This document shows, in pieces, positions 20,981 through 32,882 of a stretch of DNA of 64,000 bases (position 1 is its first letter; each line of letters begins with the position of its first letter). This DNA comes from Atherix ibis. Its lineage: Eukaryota; Arthropoda; Insecta; Diptera; Athericidae. Under the pieces are notes generated by a model. It was not told the origin of the DNA, did not search any database, and saw only the letters and a program-made list of their open reading frames with translations. The stretch lies in NCBI GenBank assembly GCA_958298945.1, contig OY282606.1, positions 44,963,920 through 45,027,919 of the forward strand. Reading direction: 5' to 3'. The position numbers and the translations under genes were made by a program.

Positions 20981-23507
20981 TTTGATATATTGAAGCTTTT
21001 GGAAATAAATTTAATTATTCTAAGTAAATCTAGAGGAAAATTCAATTTTTCCTTTCCTATATACAGAAATAAGCATTTTTTTTTAAAAAAAAAAGAACTT
21101 TCCTAATAATTGAATACGAAGAAATTGTTTTAGAAAGTAGAAACAAAATTCCCATAAACATTTTATTCCACATCAACTATTTAGTATACTTAAAATAAAC
21201 ACAAATTCTATCCTTTGAAAATGGTTTGTTGTAATCGAACGTATAATATAATAAGTAAGGTCGCTTCTTAAATCAAGCTCAAATAATTTGCTGGTCAAAA
21301 GTGCTGCCCTAGATTTTGTTTTGCTTTTCTGCTCTTTTTCTATACTGAATATAAGGCTTATAGAAAATCCATATTTGTTTACTAAAAATATTTGGCCATT
21401 TGAATCATACCTTCTATTACGATTTTTCTCTTTTTTATCGATCAAATGACCGGAAAATAGAAAAGCATTGAGGCTAAATTTTTGTAATCCGTAAAATTAG
21501 CAATAGATGTCATATTATATCGTCTGATATTGATGTAAGTTTAAACAGAGGGCTTTTGCTTCCATACTCGTATCAACTCATATATATGAAGCTACTTAAA
21601 TAAATATAATCGAATAAAACTTGACTAGCTATCGAGTTTGTCTAAAATCTTTTCATCTAGTTAGGTATCCTGAAAAAGTACCAGTGCTTTTGGAATTTTT
21701 GGTCTTAAAATTCTTGGAAAATTATTTTATTTAATCTAGTGTATATATTTTTTTGATATTTACGTGTAGATATGTGAAAATAGGCACGTATACGAAAATT
21801 CGAAATTTCTGTTCATATTGCTGACCAATGACTTTGTTATATTCTCGGTTTCAGTTCAGTTGTGACATGTAGTGTAAACGTTATTAGCTCAATGATAGAA
21901 ACTTATCTAGGAAATAAGTACAAATATGTCAGAGGAAATTAGAGAAAATGCCATAAAAATTCAATACATGTTATTCGAAATATTTGTGAAAAGTTTCTGG
22001 ATAAGATTATATGTGTTTACAAAGAAATGGTGGATTGGATTTCATCACAGATACAAAAGGTGTGTCGGATGAAAGACATGTGAATACGTGATATTATTAC
22101 TGAAGATGATGATTCTCGAATTGCTTGTCTAATTTTCTGATGTCTGTTAATTACTTGAATAAAGCAACATTTTTTCCTTTTATCTATGATCATGCTCTGG
22201 ATGATTTATAAGGATCTACTGCCTAATTCTTACGTTTTGCACAATACACTTACATATTTATTATAATAATGGAATAGTATCATTTAGTATGAACACGTGG
22301 ATTTAATGAACCAAGAATTTATTGTATTTATCTTAATGTTCCACATATGATGTATTATAGGAAAAATATCATATGCTAGGTAGGCGTTTTAATGAATAAT
22401 CTCTTTTATATCTGCTAATCAAATTAATAACAATGTATTTGTATCTGACAGTTTTTTTTCTCTAATTTTTGAAAACATTAATTACATGGATATTTTTTTT
22501 ATTTCATTGTGTGTCAGTTTTTATATTTTTTCTATAATATTAAATACTTTGTAATTATTATTGATGTAATCAATTATTTACAAAGTGGTTTCAGTTAATT
22601 AATATGATATTCATAAATAAACCGTCTTATTTGTAAATGTTTTTTTACTAGAAAATTTTCTGATATTATTATTTTCAATTCCGCTTTATTACAGTATTTA
22701 AAGTACATTAAGAGGATATTGATGGACGCTGCTAATAATGTCCGGAAATTTTTTCCATCGATTCTTATTCTTTCTATTATAAAAGCAAGAATTTCAATCG
22801 TTTTATATTATTTAATTTAAAAGTAGAATGTCACAAAAAATTCTAAATTATTAGCAAATAGTAACCCTCGATTTTTCCCTACACATATTATTTAGAAGAG
22901 AGGATATTCTTTTATTAAATTCCTATCCAAAAATATTATTTTTAATTATTCATATGAAAATTCTTTATAAAATTCATGAATTTTATAAATACGAGCTATA
23001 TTCTCAATAGGGGAATGGAGAATTTGAGTATTTCTTAAAATTTTTAGTTTAAAGTGCTCTAGAAATTTTATTTAATAATGATGCGGCGACTAGTATATTA
23101 ATCTTGGCTTTACAAAGTATTTTATTCCGATTATCTTGGATTATATATCGTAGCCCTCAGTTTTTAGGGCTTCTGTTCTGAGATAAATCCTTCCATTATG
23201 TTCTTAGCAATTTTTTTCTTTTATTCATACTTTATATATTAGGAAGCATAAAACATGAATTAAATTTAAAAAAATGTTGATTTAATTAATAGTTAAGACC
23301 TCTACTCTTTCAGTTATATTTTTTTGTATACGCTCCATTAATTATTCAAGGTTTGTTCGTAGGATTTGAACAATTAATAGTTACTTTTTAAACAAAAATA
23401 CTTTTAGTTAGTTTATTTTTTCAATAAGCCCGTCTAGGTGATTTTTTATATGGACTGTTGATTACGTATACTTTCCTTCTATATTACTGTAAGACCAAAT
23501 TACAATA
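20981..23507. other. AT-rich spacer, no supported gene
   Basis: About 2.5 kb. A 90-codon minus frame at 21173-21445 has no recognisable domain. No transposon ends were seen. Confidence 0.5.
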
Positions 23508-23509
23508 TA

Positions 23510-24763
23510 GTTCGGCTGAAAAGTTTATAAGGTAACACAGTAAAAATATTTTTTTTTGCAAAATTCATTTTTATTATTCAACATAGTTGCCTTCGAGGGC
23601 GATACAGCGATTATAGCGATCTTCCAACTTTTCGATACCATTTTTATAGTACTCTTTCGGTTTCGCCTCAAAATAGGCCTCAGTTTCATTATCGGTCTTA
23701 AATTTCTTGCCAGCGAGCATTCTCTTGAAGTCTGCAAACAGGAAAAAATCGCTGGGGGTCAGATCTGGAGAATACGGTGGATGGGGAAGCAATTCGTAGC
23801 TCAATTCATTGAGTTTGACCATCGTTTTCATCGACTTGTGACACGGTGCATTGTCTTGGTGAAACAACACTTTTTTCTTCTTCAAATGAGACCGTTTCTT
23901 AGCGATTTCTTTCTTCAAACGATCCAATAACGCTATATAATAGTCGCTGTTGATCGTCTGTCCCTTCTGGAGATAGTCAATGAATATTATACCATGCGCA
24001 TCCCAAAATACAGACGCCATCACCTTGCCAGCCGACTTTTGCGTCTTTCCACGCTTTGGATTCGGTTCGTCGCTCGCTCTCCACTCTGCCGACTGCCGAT
24101 TGGACTCTGGAGTGTAGTGACGGAGCCATGTTTCATCCATTGTCACATATCGACGCAAAAATTTCGGGTTCATTTCGCATGAACAGCTCCAAACACTTCT
24201 CAGAATCATCAACACGTTGTTGTTTTTGGTCCACAGTGAGCTCACGCGGCACCCACTTTGCACACAGCTTTCGCATGCCCAAATATTCATACACGATATG
24301 TCCAACACGCTCTTTCGATATCTTCAGAGTCTCAGCTATCTCGCTCAACTTCACTTTACGGTCATTTAAAATTATTTTGTGGATTTTTTTGATGTTTTCT
24401 GCCTTTGGGCGTCCACTGCGTTCTGCATCAACTGTGCTCGTACGACCAGTTCGAAATTGACGAAACCAATATTTCACAGTTGAAATAGCTGGAGCAGAGT
24501 CCAGATAACGTTTGTCAAACCATGCTTTGGTTTCCACTGTATTTTTTTTCATCAAAAAGCAATGCTTTATCAATACACGAAATTCATCTTTATCCATTTT
24601 TTTTTCAATAACAAAAGTTGCTTCACTCAAAATGCTATCACGAACCAATCGACCGATTGCTGTCAAATTTTGACAGGAATCATTTGAAGGATGGTGCTTT
24701 GTGATAATTCTTTTTGCAAGAATCGTCATCTAGACGTCAACCTTATAAGCTTTTCGGCCGAAC
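23510..24763 (-). mobile_element. mariner element D (irritans subfamily, Himar1-like)
   Basis: This 1254-bp mariner has terminal inverted repeats GTTCGGCTGAAAAGTTTATA (left) and, from the right on the minus strand, GTTCGGCCGAAAAGCTTATA. It is preceded by TA (23508-23509). The right flank reads TG (24764-24765), a likely decayed TA. The transposase is on the minus strand and is close to that of Himar1. Confidence 0.9.
23574..24597 (-). pseudogene. Himar1-like mariner transposase with a one-base frameshift
   Basis: The start is placed at the ATG at 24597 (MDKDEFRVLIKHCFLMKKNT), matching the irritans-type start; an in-frame extension upstream to 24729 is leader sequence. The DNA-binding half runs to KWVPRELTVDQKQQRVDDSE. 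At about 24160 one extra base in GAAATTTTTGCG moves reading to the next frame, which continues FLRRYVTMDETW (first Asp), SAGKVMASVFWDAHG, FHQDNAPCHKS (second Asp) and TPSDFFLF (third Asp, spacing 34), ending LEGNYVE at 23574. The triad and both halves are otherwise open over 1024 bp. Two short in-frame deletions relative to Himar1 lie after SGRPK and after KKFKTDN. Confidence 0.9.
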
Positions 24764-24765
24764 TG

Positions 24766-25539
24766 CGGTTTATTTGCCTTACTATACTATACGTACTTGG
24801 CAAATAAAAACAGTTCAGTATATTTATTTTCAAGATCTTTGGTATGCTAGAATTAATAGGCATGCTTCACCAGAATGAAAAATTCATAAAATTACCACTC
24901 GGCAATGACATGACTCAGCATCGACCTAACCAATCTCGATTTGATGATCGAGAAGAAAGAAGCTGTTAAAAGGAGTTTCATTGCAATTCGACCATGGTTT
25001 CATATCACTCACGCCAGTTTGTTGGTCCAAAAATTTTCCCTTATCATATACATGTGTATTTGCTAAACAGTAAGTCGTCTGTTTAATACATCACTTCTCT
25101 TTCTCAAAATATAACTTTGATTTTTTGAGGAAAAATATTGGATTTTAAGAGCCTAATGTTGGAGATAAAGATAGTTTTAAGGTGAATATCTTTAGCCAAA
25201 TTATAAATACTCATGTACTGAGATGGGTAACAAACCAAATGCCAAATCGCGCATATTCTGAAAACAATTTGTGTAAGAGTATGTGGTTGCTCAAAATTTA
25301 ATTTAAACTTAAATTTATCTTTCAAAATTCTGGTTTACATAATAATTCAAGTCTTTCGAAAAACAACCAGACCCAGATACACTTATAAATGGAGAGTCCC
25401 AGAAAGTCCAACCTTTTTCGTGCCGCAATTTTAGGTATTCATCCACCTAGCCAGAGGCCGAATTTTAAATTAGCACCCTCTATTAACGATGAGAAATAGT
25501 TTAAACGAAGTAGTACCGAATTAACCGAAACAAGTAGTT
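24766..25539. other. spacer, no supported gene
   Basis: About 770 bp between mariner D and a mariner remnant. A 73-codon minus frame at 25104-25325 has no recognisable feature. Confidence 0.5.
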
Positions 25540-25960
25540 AGCGTTGTGCCGATTCTCGTGTTTTTGAGGTTAATAAAAAAAATGCGCTCTTTACGGTTTG
25601 AAATGGATAAAAAAAATTGCTTGTATTCTTGAAAAACATAAGGAATACGATCAGGTGAATACGAGGGCTGTGCAGTTGCAGGAATCTCTTCATAAAATAA
25701 ATACTAGTTGATGTAGATGACTTAGTGTAAGAGCCATTGTCATGTATCTGCAATGTCCGCTCTGACACGAGTCTTTCTGATCCTTTCACGGACTTCCTCA
25801 TTAGGTTCAATTTTAACCGACACTCCTTCCAAATTTTTAATCAGTTTTTGATGTTGAAGGTATCCCTGAACGGGATTCTTCTTCCACTGCCCTCCCAAAA
25901 TTTTTCATGCTTAAGAAATACTAATGGTTTTAAAAGGGACTTTTTCCCATATACTGGCTA
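25540..25960 (-). pseudogene. mariner-type transposase remnant G, internally deleted
   Basis: The minus-strand translation contains EEESRSGIPSTSKTD near 25870-25830 (the linker between DNA-binding domains, usually RSGRPSTSKTD). Soon after come RIRKTRVRADIADT and, out of frame, LQIHDNG (position of the second catalytic Asp), and EEIPATAQPSYSPDRIPYVF near 25690-25630 (usually IPVVPQPPYSPDLSPCDFFLF). About 150 residues between linker and triad are absent, the first Asp is gone, and the third Asp position is altered. I could not place terminal repeats. Confidence 0.6.
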
Positions 25961-26085
25961 AAATTTTTTAAATATTGTATAAAATTCAATGGAACATCAT
26001 TACTATAAATTGCGCTGTTCCATTTTTCTTAACGCAATACGAAAACGCAACTTTACTAATCGCTCTCTATAGGGTTGCATAGTTA

Positions 26086-28308
26086 AGCACTGCATGAGGC
26101 TTTCTCAATACTAAATCTCACTCTCATGAATGAGGGAACTGCGAGCACCTATCGCAAAGGAGCCGCGAACTCCATTATCGACCTGACGTTCATTAGCAGT
26201 GTCCTAACAAAAGGGGGCTGCGAATGGAAGGTCGATGAAGAGTTCACAAATAGCGACCATCAAGCTATAATCTGGGAAATCAACAATAGCCCCAGAAGTG
26301 GGTGGCGTCAGACACCCACATGGAGGCAGCCAATGGGCTGGAACAGCAAATACTTTGATGAGGAGACCTTCAGGTTGATGATGAGCGGATCACCAGCGCC
26401 CCGGTCAACAACTGCCGAGGGCATCACAGAAGAGGTAGCAGCGACCCTGGTGGCAGCCAGCGATGCGTCGATGCCAAGGAGTCGCCCGATCAACGTTCGA
26501 GCAGCAGTCTACTGGTGGAAAGATTGGTTCTTATCCCAAAAGGGAAGAAACCACCGGACGAACCAACATCCTATCGTCCACTTTGCATGCTAGATTCGGA
26601 CGGGAAGAACTTGGAGCGGATGGTGGCCGACAGATTAGAGCAATACATCGATTCTCAACTTTCCGAATTCCAATTCGGATTCACGAAGGGGAGATCGACC
26701 ATCGATGCGTTGGAACTCGTCACAAACATCGCAAAGGAAGCCATCTCAGGAAAGAGATGGAAAGGCGGTTCCAAAAAGTATTGTCTCATTGTCACCCTGG
26801 ACATCAAAAATGCTTTTAACTCGGCCCGCTGGGATCGAGTCCTGGAGGCTCTTAAGAACATGGGGGTGCCCTACTACCTACGGAGGATGGTCAGATCATA
26901 CTTCAGTGATCGACTTCTATACTACGAAACGGAGGATAGACCAGCGGAGTATGGGGTCACGGTAGGGGTACCTCAGGGCTCTGTCCTGGCGCCACTCTTG
27001 TGGAACGTCATGTACGACGGCCTACTCCATCTGCAATTACTGACGAACACAACACTCGTGGCCTTCGCGCACGACGTAGCGGTTGTCCTTGTAGCCAAAC
27101 ACCTGGAAGATCTGGAAGCCGCATTCTCCACCACCATCCGAAGCATAAGACAGTGGATGACAACGGCAGACCTGTCATTGGCGGAACATAAGACCGAAGC
27201 ACTCGTCGTGAGTAGCCGGAAGAAAATGGAGACCATTACCATAAGAGTAGGCGACCACGACATCCAGTCGCTACCCTACATAAGGTATCTAGGAGTGGTT
27301 TTGGATGCCAGACTCAACTACAAGAAGCACATCTCCAGCGCCAGCAAGAAGCATCAGCAGTACAGGGCGCACTTTCGCGGACAATGCCCTATATCGGAGG
27401 CCCCAGGCAAATTCGAAGACGACTACTGGCAACTGTAGTTACCTCCGTCCTGCTATACGGATCACCAGTGTGGGCGAAATCGCTAGAGCTAACAACATAC
27501 CGCAAGACTATGTCATCAGTCCAGCGGCTCTCAGCTATCAGAGTGGCATCAGCATACCGAACGGTATCACACGATGCGGTCAACGTTGTGGCATTATGCC
27601 CACCCATCGACATCCTGGCAGGAGAGGGAGAACGCCAATATCGTAAGAAGGAAGAGCGGCGAAAGGTCCTCTGTGAAGAGGAGAGACCCGAAGTCTTCGC
27701 CTTTGGCAAGAAAGATGGGACAGCTCGACGAAGGGTCGGTGGACCCATCGACTGATCCCAGATGTCACCAAATGGATCACTCGCCTGCACGGGGAAGTCG
27801 GGTATTAAAGAGAACAGACTCCCCAAACTGTCATCGCTGCTACGATGTGCTGGAAGATGCCGAACACGTGTTCTTCCAATGCCCCTTTTACGAGGGGATA
27901 TGGGCAGAACTGGAGAAAAATCTGGACCGTTCCATCAGTCCAGAAAACATAGTGGAGTGCATGCTGAAGAACCAATCGGCTTGAAATAAAGTTGAAGAGT
28001 ACGCGGAATGTATCATCAAGGATCATCACAGCACGTACGAAGAATAGGCCACGAGGCGTCATAACATCGGGACAGCAGTAAAATATAATAAATAGTAAAT
28101 TATTATAAGAACGCCCCGGCGAAGTAGTATTTACAAAGAGTGCCGCCGGGGAACCATCGTTCCGGGAGCAAGGGTAGAGGTACAGATTAGGTTTTAGCGA
28201 AGTAAAAATCCCGCACAACTCGTCTAACAGGCAGAAGGCCTCCCAGTCGAGTACCTTTTGAAGGTTTCCCCTTGTACCTCAATAATATAAATAAAAAAAA
28301 TAAAAAAA
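26086..28308 (+). mobile_element. R1/LOA-type non-LTR element, 5'-truncated and internally deleted
   Basis: The element is flanked by GGGTTGCATAGTTA (26072-26085) and GGGTTGCATGGTTA (28309-28322), a 14-bp target duplication with one difference. It ends in an A-rich tail (28280-28308). It starts inside the endonuclease domain, so it is 5'-truncated, the usual result of incomplete reverse transcription. The GC content is clearly higher than in the flanks. Coding sequence is on the plus strand. Confidence 0.85.
26126..27984 (+). pseudogene. R1/LOA-type endonuclease-reverse transcriptase pseudogene
   Basis: Residues from 26126 match the end of an AP-type endonuclease (ANSIIDLTFISSVLTKGGCE, then NSDHQAIIWEI). 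After YWW near 26515 the frame jumps straight to ERLVLIPKGKKPPDEPTSYRP, so about 200 residues between endonuclease and reverse transcriptase are deleted. Palm motifs follow: FGFTKGRSTIDAL, TLDIKNAFNSARWD (motif A), GVPQGSVLAPLLWN (motif B), and FAHDVAVV where FADD is expected (motif C), a change of a catalytic Asp to His. Frame changes near 27400 and 27700 lead to SVLLYGSPVWAKS and a C-terminal knuckle, CHRCYDVLEDAEHVFFQCP. It is inactive. Confidence 0.85.
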
Positions 28309-28519
28309 GGGTTGCATGGTTATTAGACAAAGCTGAAACTTGTATCACATCTAGAAAGAATTTAATGCAGAGAACGATAAGCTTGTGTAAGAAAATCTTC
28401 GTTTTTTGGTAAATCTGTTTTTTAAATTTTTTTATCCGCAACTACAACTGTATTGTAACAAGTAAATTTATATAATATTTTAATTAACAATCTTATGCAT
28501 CATGAAGTGGGAGTAAACG

Positions 28520-29830
28520 CCAATCGGCGCAGTATAGGACAATTCTCTTACAAGTGGATTATGATGATAGTATAAATGGGAGTGAAATTTTTGATAACGA
28601 CCGGTCCTGAACAAAGGGAACATTTAGATCACGATGTATTACGTTGTTACAAACATAAAAGGGGGCATCAATAATTTTACGGTGGATCTTACATTGTAAG
28701 ACCTGGACGCGATAGTAATTGGAACGTTTCCTTGAACCCCAAAGTTCAATTTCATATGTCCAACTAGGTTTTATAATTGTTTTGTAGATTAAAACTTTAC
28801 TTTTGATTGTTAGTTTCGAGTATTTGTCCAGTAGTCTAAGAAATTGTAGGTAACGTCTAGTGCCTTCAAGTTTTTTTAAAGTATAGTATGAAGGTTCCAT
28901 ATTATGCTCTTGTCCAGGTAAGTAACGTGCTTTATCATATTGTGGAATCATGTTTCCTTGTATGGTATAAAGGGGTAGGTTTCCCTTGAAAAAGTGTAAA
29001 AGTAATGTGAGCACTGTTCTGTTCATTTACCCTCACTTTCCATCTCTCAAACCAGGATTGAAGGTTGTGGATATGAAATTGCAAATTGTTGGAAGCTTTG
29101 TCAGGATTTGTATGGATAGCAAGTATTGCCGTATCATAAGTAGCGATGATAATATAAGGATCAGCTGGGATATCATGCGTATAAATATTATATAAAATGG
29201 GACCAAGGATACTGCCTTATGGGACTCTGGCTAGAATAGTATATATTTCCAAGGATTCTGAGTTAATTGTAACTTGGAAATGACGTTGTGAGGAATATGA
29301 ATTTATGATAAGATAGTATATTGAAGAAAGAAAGCTCTCGAGTTTCCAGAGTAGTCCAGGATATCATACACGATTAAAAGCTTGGGAGATATCTAAAAAT
29401 ACTCCTGGGCAATAGTCTTTCCTCTCAAGAGAGAATGCAATGTGATCAACCGATGGAATTGCTGGATAGTAGAGTGTCCATATCGGACTGGGTAGAGCCG
29501 TTTTAATAGGAGTTTTTCAAAAATCTTACTGAGGATTGATAAGAGGCTGATAGATCTATACGAGAAAGAAGAATTAACGGGTTTATTTGGCTTAGGAATC
29601 ATTTTAATGACAGAAAATTTTCAAAGTAAAGGAAAATAGGTTTTGTGCAGGATACCATTGAAAATGTATGTAATTAAAACTAATTGGGAAATTTGCCTCA
29701 GACTAGGAACTGTTATTAGATCATAACCAGGAGCTTTTTTGTTGTAAAAAAAATTTTAGGGAGGGAGATTTATAGGGAATGGGAAAAATATTAGTTAACT
29801 TTCACAAGTAAGTCATCTTATGAATAATTT
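28520..29830 (-). pseudogene. Jockey-type ORF2 remnant, copy J2
   Basis: On the minus strand the remnant begins with a decayed KKAPGYDLITVPS-like segment near 29745. It continues FSVIKMIPKPNKPVNSSFSY, then ISLLSILSKIFEKLLLKRLYP (reverse transcriptase fingers), and a decayed palm near 29200 (GSILGPILYNIY-like, then IPADPYIIIATYDTA, where YADD is damaged). The thumb-to-tail part at 29026-28559 (YLQFLRLLDKYSKLTIKSKV, WTYEIELWGS, IIDAPFYVCNNVIHRDLNVP) is collinear with copy J1 at 59559-61813, from which it has diverged strongly. Many frameshifts are present. Confidence 0.8.
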
Positions 29831-31760
29831 AAAAAAAAAGTATTAAGGTGGTTTTTGGTGTTATAAAATGATAGCTGGTACCTTCAAGGGACTTTATAAA
29901 TAAGGAAACTTTCGAGTGCCTTACGATGTTCGAATATATTTTTTATAAAAATTCCGAAAAGATATTAACAGCAAGATTTTATCATATATATAATTTTAAT
30001 TGATCACTTCGAGGATAAATTTTATTTGGCTTTGTATAAAATAAGTGAAACTCAAGGTTCGAAATTTTCTATAATATATAAAGTGCTGGTGCTAATATTC
30101 TAATCCGATACTATTATAGCCGCAATGGTTTTTTTTTAAAAAAAAGATATTTTTTGGATTTAATATCTTAAAGCACCATTCAATTAGAATACATAAGCTA
30201 GGCACCCTCTCTAAGTTGTATTTGAGTCATCTAAACCAAACTATATTTGAAAGATCTTGATAAGTCAATCTTTGAGATTAATAGTTGGCAAATGAAAAAT
30301 AAATCAGTAAGTTTATATATTTTTTTGTAGTATAGGTATTCTAAGCTAATTAAGCCGATGTGTTTTCTGGTGAAAATCTTTGGCGTTCCTACCAATAAAA
30401 ATCTTCCAATATAAATCTCACAAAATTACGTTGTACTGATTTAATACGCTTAATATGTGTGCCATTATAGAGCAACCAAATTACAAATACATATTCTAAG
30501 GTTAATCGAACTAAGGAGCAATATAAGTGTACCGAACTTAGATTAAAGAATACCTGGATACGCAATTTTCTGTCAGATTTTCGTAAATTTATACGCAATT
30601 TTCTGTCTAAATTATTGCAAAAGCGGCGAGAAATAGTAATGCTTGCATACTTTTGTGTAGATTTTTTTATGTTGTCATAACACCCACTGCCATCTAGTTT
30701 TCATAGTGGAAATTTTTTGAATTCAAAAAGCATAATTAATCTTCATTTCAACTCACTTAGAAAGCAACATTTATTTTCTTCAAATCTTGTGGTATTTAAT
30801 ACAATTGCATTTTATATTTATTATTTATTTTGTAAATATCAAGCACCTCAATATTGTAGACTTTTGCATAATCTTAAAAAACGCCATTCTCCATGAAATG
30901 GTAGCATACCGAAATGTTTGCATGCTTTTTTTGACATTTAGATACTTATCGCGAAGTGAAAGTTTAAGTGCGGTTTAATTAAATTTTAAATAATTCACTA
31001 ACAAGTTAGTATAAATTAATATATTGTATTTGCATAAATAGTTTTATTCTTCACGACAGTAAATAGAAAGTTATTCTTTTAGAATACGAAGTGTTTCGTG
31101 AAAGGTTATTTTCAAGTGTGTGTGTTCTTAAGAATTGGGCAGAATTTCTGTGTAGAGGCCTATCCAGTTCTTCTATAATCTAAAGTACTAAGCTACTTGC
31201 ACTTAACAGTTCCCTTGACCATTACCTTACAAAGTCTAAAAATGAACTAATTTTGGAAATAACGTAGCCCATTTAGAGAACAAATTTAAGTTTCTTATCC
31301 AGTTTAATCGCCGTATTGAAAGCAGAACGAACTAATTCTATACTGGTTTCTGAAAAATTATAATTAAACATATATACGTGGGTTGAGGCCTCTAGAAAAT
31401 CTCATAACTTTATATTTTTCTAGGTTGAACAATAGACCATTCGAAAAAAAAAACATATTTTTAAAAATGTTTAAATCCTCTTGCATTAGGATGCAAACAA
31501 ATAATTCAAATCATCCGCATTGATACAACGTCATAATTTGCAAGAATAAAAACCAAAGGGCAAGATGGCTACCCTGAGGGATATTAAAAAGAGCTTTAAT
31601 GTCCTCGATGTAGACTCACTGAAAGATATTTTATAGGATCCAAACCAGTCAATAACTATTGAAGGCAAGCCTAATTTCTTAAACGTGAATAAAATACGAG
31701 GGTCGTTCAATAAGCCCTTAGAAAAAGATGGAAAAAAACTGTTTTAAAAAAAAAAAATTT

Positions 31761-32808
31761 TTATTTTTCAACATAATCTCCTTTTAGCTCTATACACTTT
31801 TTCAACCGTTTTTCCAAAATTTTTATCCCGTCCAAAAAATAGGATTTCGGAAGTTCTGCAAAATACTCATCCGTTTGAGCAATGACGTCCTCGTTGGAAG
31901 TGAACCGTCGTCCGCGAAGCCATTTATTCAGATTGGGGAAAAGAAAATAGTCACTCGGGGCCAAATCTGGTGAATAAGCGGGATGCTGCAACAATTCCAT
32001 TCTCAATTCTACAATTTTGGCCATGGAAACAGCGCAGGTGTGCACACGCGCATTGTCCTGATGCAAGAGGATTTTTTTCTTCTTTAGATGGGGGCGTTTC
32101 TCTTTGATTTCCTCGCTCAACCATTGCAATAACGACGCGTAATACGCTCCTGTTATTGTTTTTCCTTTTTCCAAGTAGTCGATAAAAATGATGCCCTGCG
32201 AATCCCAAAAGACCGTGGCCATCACCTTGCGGGCGATGGCACAGTTTTTGCCTTCTTCGGAGCCCGCTCACCCTTGAAAATCCACTGTGATGACTGTCTC
32301 TTCGTTTCTGGAGTGTAGTAGTGTATCCAGGTTTCGTCCACAGTGACATTTCGACGAAGGAATTCGGCAGGATTGCGATGAAAGAGTGCCAACATAGCCT
32401 CAGAGTTCACTACACGATTGCGCTTATTCTCCTCTGAGAGCAAACGCGGCACCCTGTTGCCGAAATTTTTTTCACAGACAATTTTTCATGCAAAATTGAA
32501 GCGACTGTACCTTGTGATATGCCCGTGGCCTCAACTAATTCGCGCACTTTAATTCGCCGATCGTTCAAAATCAGATCTTGGATTTTGTCGATGATTTCAG
32601 GAGTAGACACCTCAACTGGGCGTCCTGAACGATGTTCATCTTTTGTGGATGAACGGCCACGTTTAAATTCATTCACCCAATTGTAAACCGTCGCAAACAC
32701 AGGTGCAAATGTGCCATGAACAGCATCCAACTCGGCTTTGATTTCTTTCGCGCTTAAGTCTTTCAAATGGAGATGTTTGATGACAACCCTAAACTCGCTT
32801 TTTTCCAT
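31761..32808 (-). pseudogene. mariner transposase pseudogene (A2), two frameshifts
   Basis: The start is the ATG at 32808 (MEKSEFRVVIKHLHLKDLSA). The bipartite helix-turn-helix region (VYNWVNEFKRGRSS, DEHRSGRP, KVRELVEATGISQGTVASIL) is open to KKIS near 32455. A small deletion there shifts the frame, and reading continues PRLLSEENKRNR and VTVDETW (first Asp). A second shift lies near 32225 at SAGKVMATVFWDS, then YLEKGKTITGAYYASLL, HQDNA (second Asp) and APSDYFLFP (third Asp, spacing 34), ending LKGDYVEK. The catalytic triad is intact but the protein is not made as one piece. Confidence 0.9.
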
Positions 32809-32819
32809 TGTTATGCACA

Positions 32820-32882
32820 AATAAATGTCGTCAACTTAAATCGACGATAGAAATTCGTCGATTTAAGTTGACGACATTTATT
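32820..32882. repeat. perfect 28-bp inverted repeat, 7-nt loop
   Basis: Arms at 32820-32847 and 32855-32882 are exact reverse complements (the first starts AATAAATGTCG and ends AATCGACGA). They are separated by TAGAAAT. Part of the arm is present a third time at 32883-32899. Sister copy A1 has only one copy of this segment (about 5279-5308), so the inverted copy arose after the two diverged. It sits just upstream of the transposase ATG. Confidence 0.95.

Noticed and set aside
26126..27989. The multiple overlapping frames of 26126-27989 as separate host genes
   Set aside because: They are frameshifted pieces and shadows of one reverse transcriptase, bounded by a target duplication.
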